A stretch of DNA of 64,000 bases, from positions 558,001 through 622,000 of the forward strand of contig NZ_QCYJ01000103.1 in NCBI RefSeq assembly GCF_003123685.1, read 5' to 3'. How positions within the stretch are numbered: the first letter of the stretch is position 1; every line of letters begins with the position of its first letter. Of the stretch, positions 50,968-59,590 are shown one piece after another. Under the pieces are notes generated by a model. It had not been told where the DNA came from and made no database searches. It saw only the letters and a list, made by a program, of their open reading frames with translations. Source of the stretch: Nocardia aurea. Its GTDB lineage: Bacteria; Actinomycetota; Actinomycetes; Mycobacteriales; Mycobacteriaceae. A program made the translations under genes and the position numbers.

Positions 50968-52005
50968 ATGCGCGGCTATGTCGTCAGACGGCTGGGGCAG
51001 GCGGTGCTGGTGCTGTGGGCCGCCTACACCCTGTCCTTCGTCCTGCTCAGCGCGCTGCCCGGGGATTCGGTCAACAACCGGATCCAGAATCCGGACGCGC
51101 AGATCTCGCCGGAGGCCGGACGGATCATGCTGGAGTTCTACGGCCTCGACCGGCCGATCTTCGAGCAGTATCTGCTCGGGATACGCGGGGTGCTGACCGG
51201 GGAATTCGGCTATTCGCTCGTCAACGGCAAACCCGTCACGCAATTGCTCGCCGAGGTGCTGCCGAGCACCCTGCGGTTGACCGCGCTCGGTCTGGTCTTC
51301 GGCCTGCTCTTCGCGGTGGTCGTCGCGCTGGCGAGCAACTACGCGCCGTGGGCGTGGTTGCGCGGCCTGTTCGGCACCGCGCCCGCGCTGTTCGCCTCGG
51401 TGCCGACCTTCGTCGTCGGCATCCTGGCGCTACAGTTCCTGTCCTTCCGGTTCCACCTGATCCCCTCGGTCGACGACGGCAGTTTCCTGGCGCTGCTCGC
51501 CCCCGCCGCGACGCTGGGACTATTGATCGCCGCCCCGATCTCCCAGGTTTTCGCGCACTCGATCCACGCCACCCGCCGCGCGCCGTTCGTCCACGTGCTG
51601 CACGCGAAAGGAGCGGGTGAGGGGTACATCTTCCGCAAGGACGTGCTGCGCAATTCGTCGCTGCCGGTGTTGACCCTGCTGGGTCTGGCGCTCGGCGAGT
51701 TGATCGCGGGGTCGGTCGTGACGGAATCGGTGTACGCCAGGGACGGCATCGGGCAGCTCACCGTCGGGGCCGTCGACACCCAGGACCTGCCGGTCGTGCA
51801 GGGCGTGGTGCTGCTGTCGACGGCGGCCTACGTCCTGGTGAACCTCGCGGTGGACCTGATCTATCCGTTCGTCGACCCGCGCGTGCTCGTCGACGGCAGG
51901 ACGCAGCGGGTGACGCGGGCCCGCCGCACCCTCGGGCGCAAACCCGTCGCCCGGGTCGTGGCGCCGACGCCGCACCGTCTTCCGCCGGAAATGGCGATGC
52001 CGTGA
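50968..52005 (+). CDS. Opp/Dpp-type ABC permease 1
   Basis: I choose ATG 50968, which follows GGAAGGTGAGGAA; a GTG at 50950 would place that site inside the gene. The 345-residue product has six helices, the DppB opening MRGYVVRRLGQAVLVLWA and the coupling loop HVLHAKGAGEGYIFRKDVLRNSSLP. It ends with a longer basic C-terminal tail of about 35 residues than usual. Confidence 0.88.
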   Translation: MRGYVVRRLGQAVLVLWAAYTLSFVLLSALPGDSVNNRIQNPDAQISPEAGRIMLEFYGLDRPIFEQYLLGIRGVLTGEFGYSLVNGKPVTQLLAEVLPSTLRLTALGLVFGLLFAVVVALASNYAPWAWLRGLFGTAPALFASVPTFVVGILALQFLSFRFHLIPSVDDGSFLALLAPAATLGLLIAAPISQVFAHSIHATRRAPFVHVLHAKGAGEGYIFRKDVLRNSSLPVLTLLGLALGELIAGSVVTESVYARDGIGQLTVGAVDTQDLPVVQGVVLLSTAAYVLVNLAVDLIYPFVDPRVLVDGRTQRVTRARRTLGRKPVARVVAPTPHRLPPEMAMP

Positions 52006-52895
52006 CCGCCGTCGTCGAGACCGGGAAGGCCGGTGCGCCGACGCCGCTCACGAGCGAGAAGCGTTCGCGCGAGCGCGTGATCACGGCCGTGCGCTGGTTG
52101 GGCGGGCACTGGAGTCTGCTGCTGGCGATCGCGGTCGTGGCCGTGGTGTTGCTGTGGGCGCTGGTGCCCGGACTGTTCGTCGCCTACGACCCGTTGGCGG
52201 TGGATCCGGCGAGCAAACTGAAACCCCCGTCGGGACAGCACTGGTTCGGCACCGACCAACTCGGCCGCGACCTCTACACGCGGGTCGTCTACGGGGCGCG
52301 CGCGTCGCTGACCGGATCGGCGGTGGCCGTCGCGGTCGGTGTCGCGGTCGGCACTCTGCTCGGTGTGCTCGCTGGATGGTTCGCCGGATTTACCGACAGC
52401 GTCCTGATGCGGATCATCGACGTGGTGCTGTCGATTCCGGGTTTCCTGCTCGCGATCACCATCGTCGTCCTGCTCGGCTTCGGGGTCTTCCAGGCCGGTG
52501 TCGCGGTCGGGCTGACCGTGTCGGCCACCTTCGCGCGGTTGATCCGCTCGGAGGTGATGAAGGCACGCACCAGCAATTACGTCGAGGCCGCGATCACCAG
52601 CGGCGCTTCGACTTTCGACATTCTGCGCCGCCACGTGATCCCGAATTCGATCGCCCCGACCGTCTCGCTGATCACCGTGCAGTTCGGGATCGCGATCGTC
52701 TGGATCGCCTCGCTGAGTTTCCTCGGGCTCGGCGCGCAGCCACCCGATCCGGAATGGGGCCGGCTGGTCTCCGACGGACGCAACTACATCGCCACGCGCG
52801 GCTGGTTGACGCTGTGGCCGGGCCTCACCGTCGTGGTCGTCGTCCTCGCGACCAACCACATCTCCCACCACATCACCAGGAGGACGTCGTCGTGA
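52002..52895 (+). CDS. Opp/Dpp-type ABC permease 2
   Basis: The 297-residue product starts in a GTGA overlap. A cytosolic arm of 30 residues precedes helix 1. The DppC element HWFGTDQLGRDLYTRVVYG and the loop NYVEAAITSGASTFDILRRHVIP are present, with the ending ISFLGLGAQPPDPEWG in the form LSFLGLGAQPPDPEWG. It forms the channel with permease 1. Confidence 0.9.
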   Translation: MTAVVETGKAGAPTPLTSEKRSRERVITAVRWLGGHWSLLLAIAVVAVVLLWALVPGLFVAYDPLAVDPASKLKPPSGQHWFGTDQLGRDLYTRVVYGARASLTGSAVAVAVGVAVGTLLGVLAGWFAGFTDSVLMRIIDVVLSIPGFLLAITIVVLLGFGVFQAGVAVGLTVSATFARLIRSEVMKARTSNYVEAAITSGASTFDILRRHVIPNSIAPTVSLITVQFGIAIVWIASLSFLGLGAQPPDPEWGRLVSDGRNYIATRGWLTLWPGLTVVVVVLATNHISHHITRRTSS

Positions 52896-54559
52896 GTGTC
52901 GTCCCCGAACACCGTGTCGCCGAATCCGCCGTGACCGAACTGGCCGTGACCGCGCCGGTTCTCGCGGTGCGCGACCTCACCGTCGGCTACCGCGTGAAGC
53001 GGCGTGTCGAACCGGTCGTCCACGATGTGTCCTTCGAGGTGGGGCCGGGACAGGTGTTGGCACTGGTGGGGGAGTCCGGCTCCGGCAAGACCACCACCGC
53101 GCACGCCGTGCTCGGATTGCTCCCCGGCAACGGTGAGGTGATCGGCGGCCGCATCATCTTCCGCGACCAGGTTCTCACCGAGCTGTCGGCGAAGGGCTGG
53201 CGCGAGATCCGCGGCCGCGCGGTGAGTCTCATTCCGCAGGATCCGACCGTCTCGCTCGACCCGGTGCGCCGCGTCGGTGACCAGGTCGAAGACGTGTTGT
53301 TGCTGCATACCGACCTGGGCGCCGAGGCGCGAAGGGCGCGCGTGCACGAACTGTTCGAACTGGTCGGCTTCGACGATGTGGAACGCCGCTTCCGGCAGTA
53401 CCCGCACGAACTCTCCGGCGGCATGCGCCAGCGGGTGCTGATCGCGACGGCGGTAGCGGCCGAGCCGGATCTGATCATCGCCGACGAGCCGACCTCCGCC
53501 CTCGACGCGACCGTGCAGAAGCAGGTGCTCGACCTGATCGACGACATCCGCGTGCGCACCGGCACCGCTCTGGTGCTGGTGACCCACGACCTCGGTGTGG
53601 CCGCCGACCGGTCCGACATCATCGGCGTGATGCGCGACGGCCGGCTCGTCGAAGCGGGACCCACCGCGCGGGTCGTCGCGCGTCCGGGCCACGACTACAC
53701 CCGCCGACTGCTCGACAGCGTGCCCGCGCGGCGCGTCGGGACGCGGACCCGGGCGACGGTGGGGGAGGACCGCGCGACCGTCATCGACGTCTCCGAACTG
53801 CGTAAGGAGTACGGCGACGTCGCCGCGGTCGACGGCGTCTCCTTCGAGGTGCGCCGAGGCGAGACGTTCTCCCTCGTCGGCGAGTCGGGCAGCGGAAAAT
53901 CGACCACCGCCCGCGTGCTGACGGGGCTCACCGAGGCGACCTCGGGCCGAGTCTCGTTGCTGGGCAACGACATCACCCGGATCGGCCGACGTGGGTTCCG
54001 GCCGCTGCGCCGTGACGTGCAGATCGTCTACCAGAATCCGTTCTCCTCGTTCGACCCGAGATTCGACGTGTACGACGTCGTCGAGGAGCCGTTGCGCTCG
54101 TTCCGGTCCACCCGTCGCCCGCGTGGTCGGCGTCCCGACCTGGACCGGGTCGTCGCCGCGCTGGAGGCCGCCGCGCTGCCTGCCGATTTCGTGAATCGCC
54201 ACCCCGGCGAACTGTCCGGCGGGCAACGGCAGCGGGTCGCGATAGCGCGGGCACTAGTGCTGGAACCGAAGGTCGTCGTCCTGGACGAGCCGATCTCGGC
54301 ACTGGACGTCTCGGTCGCGGCGCAGATCCTGGATCTGCTGCGCACCCTCCAGGAGGAACGCGGCCTGACCTACCTGTTCATCTCGCACGACCTCGCCGTC
54401 GTCCGCGCCATCTCGGATCGGGTGGCGGTGATGCGGCACGGGCGCATCGTCGAACAGGGCGCGGTGGAACAGGTCTTCTCCGATCCAGCCAACGAGTACA
54501 CGGTGCGACTGATCGACGCGATCGCGGGCCGCGAACTCACCGTAGGAGGTTTGTCATGA
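52892..54559 (+). CDS. Double ABC ATPase (DppD-DppF fusion) of the organosulfur locus
   Basis: The 555-residue product starts in a GTGA overlap and holds two complete ATPase domains. Domain 1 has GESGSGKTT, LSGGMRQR and IIADEPTSALD; domain 2 has GESGSGKST, LSGGQRQR and VVLDEPISALD. Both carry the Opp-specific C-terminal segments (HDYTRRLLDSVP, NEYTVRLIDAI). Unlike the fusion at 26751 both halves look canonical. Its stop overlaps the first DszC-like gene (ATGA), tying import to degradation. Confidence 0.92.
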   Translation: MSVVPEHRVAESAVTELAVTAPVLAVRDLTVGYRVKRRVEPVVHDVSFEVGPGQVLALVGESGSGKTTTAHAVLGLLPGNGEVIGGRIIFRDQVLTELSAKGWREIRGRAVSLIPQDPTVSLDPVRRVGDQVEDVLLLHTDLGAEARRARVHELFELVGFDDVERRFRQYPHELSGGMRQRVLIATAVAAEPDLIIADEPTSALDATVQKQVLDLIDDIRVRTGTALVLVTHDLGVAADRSDIIGVMRDGRLVEAGPTARVVARPGHDYTRRLLDSVPARRVGTRTRATVGEDRATVIDVSELRKEYGDVAAVDGVSFEVRRGETFSLVGESGSGKSTTARVLTGLTEATSGRVSLLGNDITRIGRRGFRPLRRDVQIVYQNPFSSFDPRFDVYDVVEEPLRSFRSTRRPRGRRPDLDRVVAALEAAALPADFVNRHPGELSGGQRQRVAIARALVLEPKVVVLDEPISALDVSVAAQILDLLRTLQEERGLTYLFISHDLAVVRAISDRVAVMRHGRIVEQGAVEQVFSDPANEYTVRLIDAIAGRELTVGGLS

Positions 54560-55845
54560 CCGCTCCGTCTCGTCCGAGGGATCCCGATACGGCACAACCG
54601 GATTCACTGGACCGCGCGCTGGTGCGGATCCGCTCGGCGCTGGCCGAACTCGCCCACGGTGTCGGTGCGCGCGACCTGGCCTTCGAACATCCCGACGAAC
54701 TGGTGCGGGCCCTGGCCGACGCCGGATTCGGGCGGCTGCGGGTTCCCGTCGAATTCGGTGGGTTCGACGTCGATCTGCCGACGCTGTTCGACCTGCTCGC
54801 CGAAGCGGGACAGGCGGATTCGAATATCCCGCAGATCTGGCGCGGCCATTTCACCACCGTCGAGATCCTGCGCGAGGAGATCGACGAGGATGTCAGGCAG
54901 TACTGGCTGCGTCGCGTCGGCGCGGGCGCGGTGTTCGGCAACGCCCAGTCCGAGCCGTCGGCCGTGGTCGCCGAGGCCGTCGCCGCGGGCGCGGCGGCGC
55001 GGGAATGGGGTGCGACGACGACGCGGGTGCGCACCGACGAGAACGGTGACCGTTTCGTCTCCGGTACCAAGTTCTATTCGACCGGAGCCAGATTCGCCGA
55101 CTACATCCGCGCGGCGGTGGCCGACGACAAGGGCACACGCGGTTTCGTCGTCGTCGCGGCCCGGCACGCGGGCGTCACCCACGTCGACGACTGGGACGGG
55201 ATCGGGCAGCGTCAGACCGGCAGCGGCACAACACTGTTCGACGATGTGCCGGTCGAGCCGCGCGGTGATATCGGCGCCTTCAAGGAATCGCTGCGCGGGC
55301 TCGACTCGTTCGTGCAGATCGTGCATCTGGCGAACCTGACGGGGATCGCACGCAGTATCGTCGCCGAGACGGTCGATCTCGTTCGCGCGCGCACCAGGAC
55401 GAGCCTGCACGCCCTCACGCAGACGGCGACCGAGGATCCCGAGGTTCTGGGCGTGATCGGTCTGCTCGAGACCCGCAGGCTCACCGCGGAGACACTGCTG
55501 CGGCTGGCCGCGCAACGCCTGGAGGACGCGCACGCCGGCGGCGCCGAAGCCGATTTCACCCGGGCCTACCTCGACACCTCGGCGGCGCAGGTCGCCGTCA
55601 TCGAAGCGGTACTCGACGCGGCGACGAGGGCTTTCGACGCGGTCGGCTCGTCGGCGGCGCGCAATAGCGTCCACCTGGACCGGCACTGGCGCAACGCCAG
55701 AACCCTCGCCTCGCACAATCCGGTGGTCTACAAGCCGAGGGTGATCGGGAATTTCCTGGTCAACGATGTCGCACCGGTGCCGGGCTACTACCGTAACCGG
55801 CCGTCGGTCGACGACACCGCCGAGCGGACGGAGACCGCGCGATGA
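54556..55845 (+). CDS. DszC/SfnB-like flavin-dependent monooxygenase, paralogue 1
   Basis: The 429-residue product has an acyl-CoA dehydrogenase fold. ADSNIPQIWRGHF, FVSGTKFYSTGARFADYI and the C-terminal FDRHWRNARTLASHNP are typical of DszC (dibenzothiophene monooxygenase) and SfnB, which use FMNH2 from a partner reductase to oxidise sulfur compounds. The catalytic base Glu of true acyl-CoA dehydrogenases is not expected in this group. It is translationally coupled to the importer ATPase on one side and to paralogue 2 on the other. Confidence 0.88.
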   Translation: MTAPSRPRDPDTAQPDSLDRALVRIRSALAELAHGVGARDLAFEHPDELVRALADAGFGRLRVPVEFGGFDVDLPTLFDLLAEAGQADSNIPQIWRGHFTTVEILREEIDEDVRQYWLRRVGAGAVFGNAQSEPSAVVAEAVAAGAAAREWGATTTRVRTDENGDRFVSGTKFYSTGARFADYIRAAVADDKGTRGFVVVAARHAGVTHVDDWDGIGQRQTGSGTTLFDDVPVEPRGDIGAFKESLRGLDSFVQIVHLANLTGIARSIVAETVDLVRARTRTSLHALTQTATEDPEVLGVIGLLETRRLTAETLLRLAAQRLEDAHAGGAEADFTRAYLDTSAAQVAVIEAVLDAATRAFDAVGSSAARNSVHLDRHWRNARTLASHNPVVYKPRVIGNFLVNDVAPVPGYYRNRPSVDDTAERTETAR

Positions 55846-57068
55846 CCGCCCTGCACGCCGAACCCGAAACAACGACGGCGACTACGGATTCGGTGCTCAC
55901 CGTCGACGGCGTGCGTGCCGCGATCGGTCCGGTCCTGCGCCGTCTCGGCGAGAGCGCGGCACTGCGGGAGCAGACCCGCGACTACGCCTTCGCCGATGTC
56001 GCCGACCTCGCCGCCGCCGGAATCGGGCTCGTCGGCATCGCCGAGGACGACGGCGGCGCGGGCGGATCGCTGCGCGAGGTCACCGAGGTGATCATCGACA
56101 TCGCGCGCGCGGATTCCAGTGTCGCGCAGGCCCTGCGCAGCACGTTCCTGATCGCGAACCAGGTCGCGAGCCGCCCCGACCTGCCGCACCGCGAGCTGAT
56201 CCTGGCCCGGCTGCGCGACCGGGATCTGTTCGCGGGCACCGCGAACGAGCGCACCGGCGGCGCGAGCGGGCAGACCAACGCGACCGCCCGCCGCGAGGGC
56301 GCGGGCTGGGTGGTCACCGGCGAGAAGTACTACTCCACCGGCGGTCTCTACGCGTCCTGGTTCTCCACCCAGGCGCGGGCCGAGGACGGCACCCTGGTCC
56401 GCTTCCTCGTGCCGCTCGATCGAGCCGGGGTGGAACGGCTCGACGATTTCGACGCCGTCGGCCAGCGGCTCACCGCCAGCGGCACCACCCGCTTCACCGA
56501 GGTGCGGGTGTCCGACGACGAGGTGACCGTGCTCGGCGACAGTCAGCCGGACAATCCGTGGGCGGGTTCGTTCGCCCAGCTCTATCTCGCGGCGGTACAG
56601 GCGGGGATCGCCGCGCGCGCCCTCGACGACGCGGTCGGGTACGTGCGGGAGAAGGCGCGGCCGATCAAGCACAGTTCCGCGTCGACGAGCGCGCGGGATC
56701 CCTATGTCAGGGAGACGATCGGCCGGATCGCCGCGCGTGCGCAGGCGGCGCGGGCCGTCGTCCTGCTCGCGGCCGAGGCGCTCGAAGATATCCGGGGTCT
56801 GACCGGTGACGCCGCGCGCGAGGCGGGCGCGGCCGCCGCGGTACACGTCGCCCAGGCGGGAACGATCGCCATCGAATCCGCGCTGAACGCGGCCGAACTG
56901 CTCTTCGACGTCGGCGGCGGTTCGATCACCGATCGCGCGCTCGGTTTCGACCGGCACTGGCGCAATTCCCGCACCGCGGCCAATCACAATCCGAGACAGT
57001 GGAAGGACGCGGTCGCCGGGGCCTATCACCTGACCGGCGAAGAACCGCCGACCACCGGCCTCTTCTGA
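55842..57068 (+). CDS. DszC/SfnB-like flavin-dependent monooxygenase, paralogue 2
   Basis: The 408-residue product begins in an ATGA overlap with paralogue 1 and shares its fold and marks: ADSSVAQALRSTF, VVTGEKYYSTGGLYASWF, FDRHWRNSRTAANHNP. The two differ strongly in their N-terminal helices. They could form a hetero-oligomer or act on successive oxidation states (sulfide to sulfoxide to sulfone). It needs reduced flavin from elsewhere, because no reductase gene is present in this locus. Confidence 0.88.
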   Translation: MTALHAEPETTTATTDSVLTVDGVRAAIGPVLRRLGESAALREQTRDYAFADVADLAAAGIGLVGIAEDDGGAGGSLREVTEVIIDIARADSSVAQALRSTFLIANQVASRPDLPHRELILARLRDRDLFAGTANERTGGASGQTNATARREGAGWVVTGEKYYSTGGLYASWFSTQARAEDGTLVRFLVPLDRAGVERLDDFDAVGQRLTASGTTRFTEVRVSDDEVTVLGDSQPDNPWAGSFAQLYLAAVQAGIAARALDDAVGYVREKARPIKHSSASTSARDPYVRETIGRIAARAQAARAVVLLAAEALEDIRGLTGDAAREAGAAAAVHVAQAGTIAIESALNAAELLFDVGGGSITDRALGFDRHWRNSRTAANHNPRQWKDAVAGAYHLTGEEPPTTGLF

Positions 57069-57110
57069 GTTTCCCACCCCACAACACACCGAACGGAAGA
57101 CGACATACCG

Positions 57111-58142
57111 ATGAGCTCGAGCCCCTACGACCTGACCTACGCCGCCGCGGCGGACCGCTACGAGAAGGTCCCCTACCGCCGCACCGGCAGATCCGGCCTG
57201 GATCTCCCGGCCTTCTCCTTCGGGTTGTGGCAGAAGTTCGGCACCGACTACCCGTTCGCCACGCAGCGCGAGATCATCCTGCACGCCTTCGATCTCGGCA
57301 TCACCCATTTCGACAACGCCGACCGTTACGGTCCGCCGCATCGCGCCGCCCAGAAGAATTTCGGCGCCGTCCTGTCCAAGGATCTGGCGGCCTACCGTGA
57401 CGAGTTGATCCTGTCGACCAAGGCGGGCAACCCCATCGGCCTGAGCCCGTACCTGCGCGGCGGCTCGCGCAAATCGATCCTCACCTCGCTCGACCACAGC
57501 CTGCGGGATCTGGGCACCGACTACGTCGACATCTTCTACCACCACAGCCCCGACCTCACCACGCCGCTGGAGGAATCGGTCGGCGCGCTGGTCAGCGCCG
57601 TGGAACAGGGCAAGGCGCTCTACATCGGCATCTCCAACTATCAGGCCGACCGCACCCACGAGGCCGCCGAACTGCTGCGGCAGGCAGGCGTTCCGCTGCT
57701 CATCCACCAGGCCCGCTATTCGATCTACGACCGGCGACCCGAACGCGACGGACTGCTCGACACCGCCGCCCAGGACGGATTCGGCGTCATCGTCTACTCG
57801 CCGCTGGCGCAGGGTCTGCTCACCGACAAGTACCTGGAGACGATTCCGGCGGGCGCGCGGGCGCAGAACAGCAGTTTCCTGTCGCCCGATGTGATCGACG
57901 AGACCTACCGGCAGCGCACCTCCGAACTCAACAAGATCGCCGAGGCGCGCGGGCAGTCGCTCGCCCAGCTGGCGCTGCAATGGGTGCTTCGCAGGCCGGA
58001 AGTCACCTCGGCGCTGATCGGCGCGAGTTCGACCGCGCAACTCGACCACAATATCGCCGCCGTGGAATTCCCCGATTTCACCGACGACGAATTGGCCCTC
58101 ATCGAGGAACACGGCGTGCACGGGACCGGCCTGAACCTCTGA
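57111..58142 (+). CDS. Aldo/keto reductase (YghZ-like)
   Basis: The 343-residue TIM-barrel protein has the catalytic tetrad Asp-Tyr-Lys-His: ITHFDNADRYGPP supplies Asp and Tyr, LILSTKAG the Lys and DIFYHHSPD the His. The C-terminal GASSTAQLDHNI binds NADPH. YghZ-like members reduce small aldehydes such as glyceraldehyde 3-phosphate or methylglyoxal. In this locus it may reduce the aldehyde released by C-S bond oxidation. It follows the DszC-like genes by 42 bases, so it is part of the same unit. Confidence 0.88.
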   Translation: MSSSPYDLTYAAAADRYEKVPYRRTGRSGLDLPAFSFGLWQKFGTDYPFATQREIILHAFDLGITHFDNADRYGPPHRAAQKNFGAVLSKDLAAYRDELILSTKAGNPIGLSPYLRGGSRKSILTSLDHSLRDLGTDYVDIFYHHSPDLTTPLEESVGALVSAVEQGKALYIGISNYQADRTHEAAELLRQAGVPLLIHQARYSIYDRRPERDGLLDTAAQDGFGVIVYSPLAQGLLTDKYLETIPAGARAQNSSFLSPDVIDETYRQRTSELNKIAEARGQSLAQLALQWVLRRPEVTSALIGASSTAQLDHNIAAVEFPDFTDDELALIEEHGVHGTGLNL

Positions 58143-58165
58143 CCCGTCCCGAGCCCGACGACACG

Positions 58166-58206
58166 ACGCCGCGAGAGCCCCCGGCAGGTAACCGTTCTCG
58201 CGGCGT
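58166..58206. terminator. Hairpin between the reductase and the DszA-like gene
   Basis: ACGCCGCGAGA (58166-58176) pairs with TCTCGCGGCGT (58196-58206), an 11-bp perfect stem. It could end the importer-monooxygenase transcript or reduce read-through into the next gene. Confidence 0.6.
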
Positions 58207-58252
58207 CCCCGTATCACCCCGCCTGCCGTAGCTCACGTACGAGAGGTCGACG

Positions 58253-59590
58253 ATGTCCGGATTCCACCTCAACCTGTCGCTGATGACGCCGGGGCATTTC
58301 CGGCACGCGTGGCGGCGCGATCACGCCGATCCGCTCGCCTATCTCGACATCGACTATTTCCAGCGCCTGGCGAGGATCGCCGAAGCCGCGAAGATCGACG
58401 CGGTCTTCCTCGGCGACGGTCCCGCGCTGCGCGGCGAGATCGAGGAAGCGCCCGGCACCGGCATCGACCCGCTGGTGCTGCTCGGCAACCTGGCGGCGGT
58501 GACCGAGAATCTCGGCGTCGTGATCACCTCGTCCACCACCTACAACTCGCCCTACAACCTCGCGCGGCGCTTCCAGGCGCTCGATCACGTCACCAAGGGC
58601 CGGGCGGCGGTCAATATCGTCACGACCGGAACCCCCGCCGCGGCAGCCAATTTCGGTCTCAGGGAACATCCGGACAAAGAGACTCGCTATCGCCGGGCCT
58701 GGGAATTCCTCGATGTCGTCACCCGGCTGTGGGACAGCTGGGAATCGGAGTGGCTCGTCGCCGACAAGGAGTCGGGTCACTACGCCGACCTCGGCAAGAT
58801 CCACCCGATCGACCACGAGGGCGAATTCTTCTCCGTCGCGGGTCCGCTGCCCGTCGCGCCCGGCCCGCAGGGCAGGCCGGTGGTCGTGCAGGCGGGCGGG
58901 TCCGAGGGTGGACTCACACTCGCGGGCGATTTCGCCGACGTCGTGTTCACCGTCGCGCAGACCCGGGCCAAGGCGGTCGCGTTCCGCAACGATATCCGCC
59001 GGCGCGCCGCGGCGGCCGGACGTCATCCCGACGACGTGAAGATCTCCCTCGGTGTCGTGGTGCTCGTCGAGGCGACCGAGGAACAGGCCCGCCGCCGCGA
59101 ACAGGAACTCTACGACCGGCTTCCCATCGAGCGGCTCACCGCCGCGCTGCTGACCAATCTCGGTCTGCCGCAGGACAGTTTCGGCCCCGATGACCCGATC
59201 GGGGCCGACGATCTGCCCGAAACCCTTCCCGCCGGAGCGTTTTCCACCGGATTCGGTATCTCCACCCGCGCGCTCATCGCGGAGGGGCCGCGCACCCCGC
59301 GCGAGCTCGTCCAGCGGGGTGCGGGCGGATCCGGGCACCGGTTGGTGGTCGGCTCGGCCGAACAGGTCGCCGACGATCTGGCGGAGTGGTTCGAGGCGGG
59401 CACGGCCGACGGTTTTACCGTCATGCCCGCCGAAACCGCCGTCGACCTGCCGAATTTCACCGAACTGGTGGTGCCGATCCTGCAGGAGCGCGGCCTGTTC
59501 CAGAAGGAGTACGCCGCGCCGACATTACGGGAGCGGTTCGGTCTGCCCTTCCCGCATCGCGAGCGCGCCGCCGACAGCCTGCCCGCCTGA
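58253..59590 (+). CDS. NtaA/DmoA/DszA-like FMN-dependent monooxygenase
   Basis: The 445-residue luciferase-like protein has the features of the NtaA/SnaA/DszA (SoxA) branch: the N-terminal WRRDHADPLAYLDIDYFQRLARIAEAAKIDAVF region in its usual form, SSTTYNSPYNLARRF, then WDSWESEWLVADKESGHYAD and VAPGPQGRPVVVQAGGSE. Members oxidise sulfones, dimethyl sulfide or nitrilotriacetate with FMNH2 and O2 in the cytosol, cleaving the C-S or C-N bond. Its last 66 bases overlap the end of the convergent MFS gene. Following DszC-like enzymes, it fits the second step of a Dsz-like route. Confidence 0.9.
   Translation: MSGFHLNLSLMTPGHFRHAWRRDHADPLAYLDIDYFQRLARIAEAAKIDAVFLGDGPALRGEIEEAPGTGIDPLVLLGNLAAVTENLGVVITSSTTYNSPYNLARRFQALDHVTKGRAAVNIVTTGTPAAAANFGLREHPDKETRYRRAWEFLDVVTRLWDSWESEWLVADKESGHYADLGKIHPIDHEGEFFSVAGPLPVAPGPQGRPVVVQAGGSEGGLTLAGDFADVVFTVAQTRAKAVAFRNDIRRRAAAAGRHPDDVKISLGVVVLVEATEEQARRREQELYDRLPIERLTAALLTNLGLPQDSFGPDDPIGADDLPETLPAGAFSTGFGISTRALIAEGPRTPRELVQRGAGGSGHRLVVGSAEQVADDLAEWFEAGTADGFTVMPAETAVDLPNFTELVVPILQERGLFQKEYAAPTLRERFGLPFPHRERAADSLPA

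Noticed and set aside
55788..58217. An 809-codon minus-strand open frame opposite the DszC-like and aldo/keto reductase genes
   Set aside because: It lies exactly opposite three well-supported genes, has a random, Arg/Gly/Val-rich composition and no family motif. Long antisense frames are common at this GC content.
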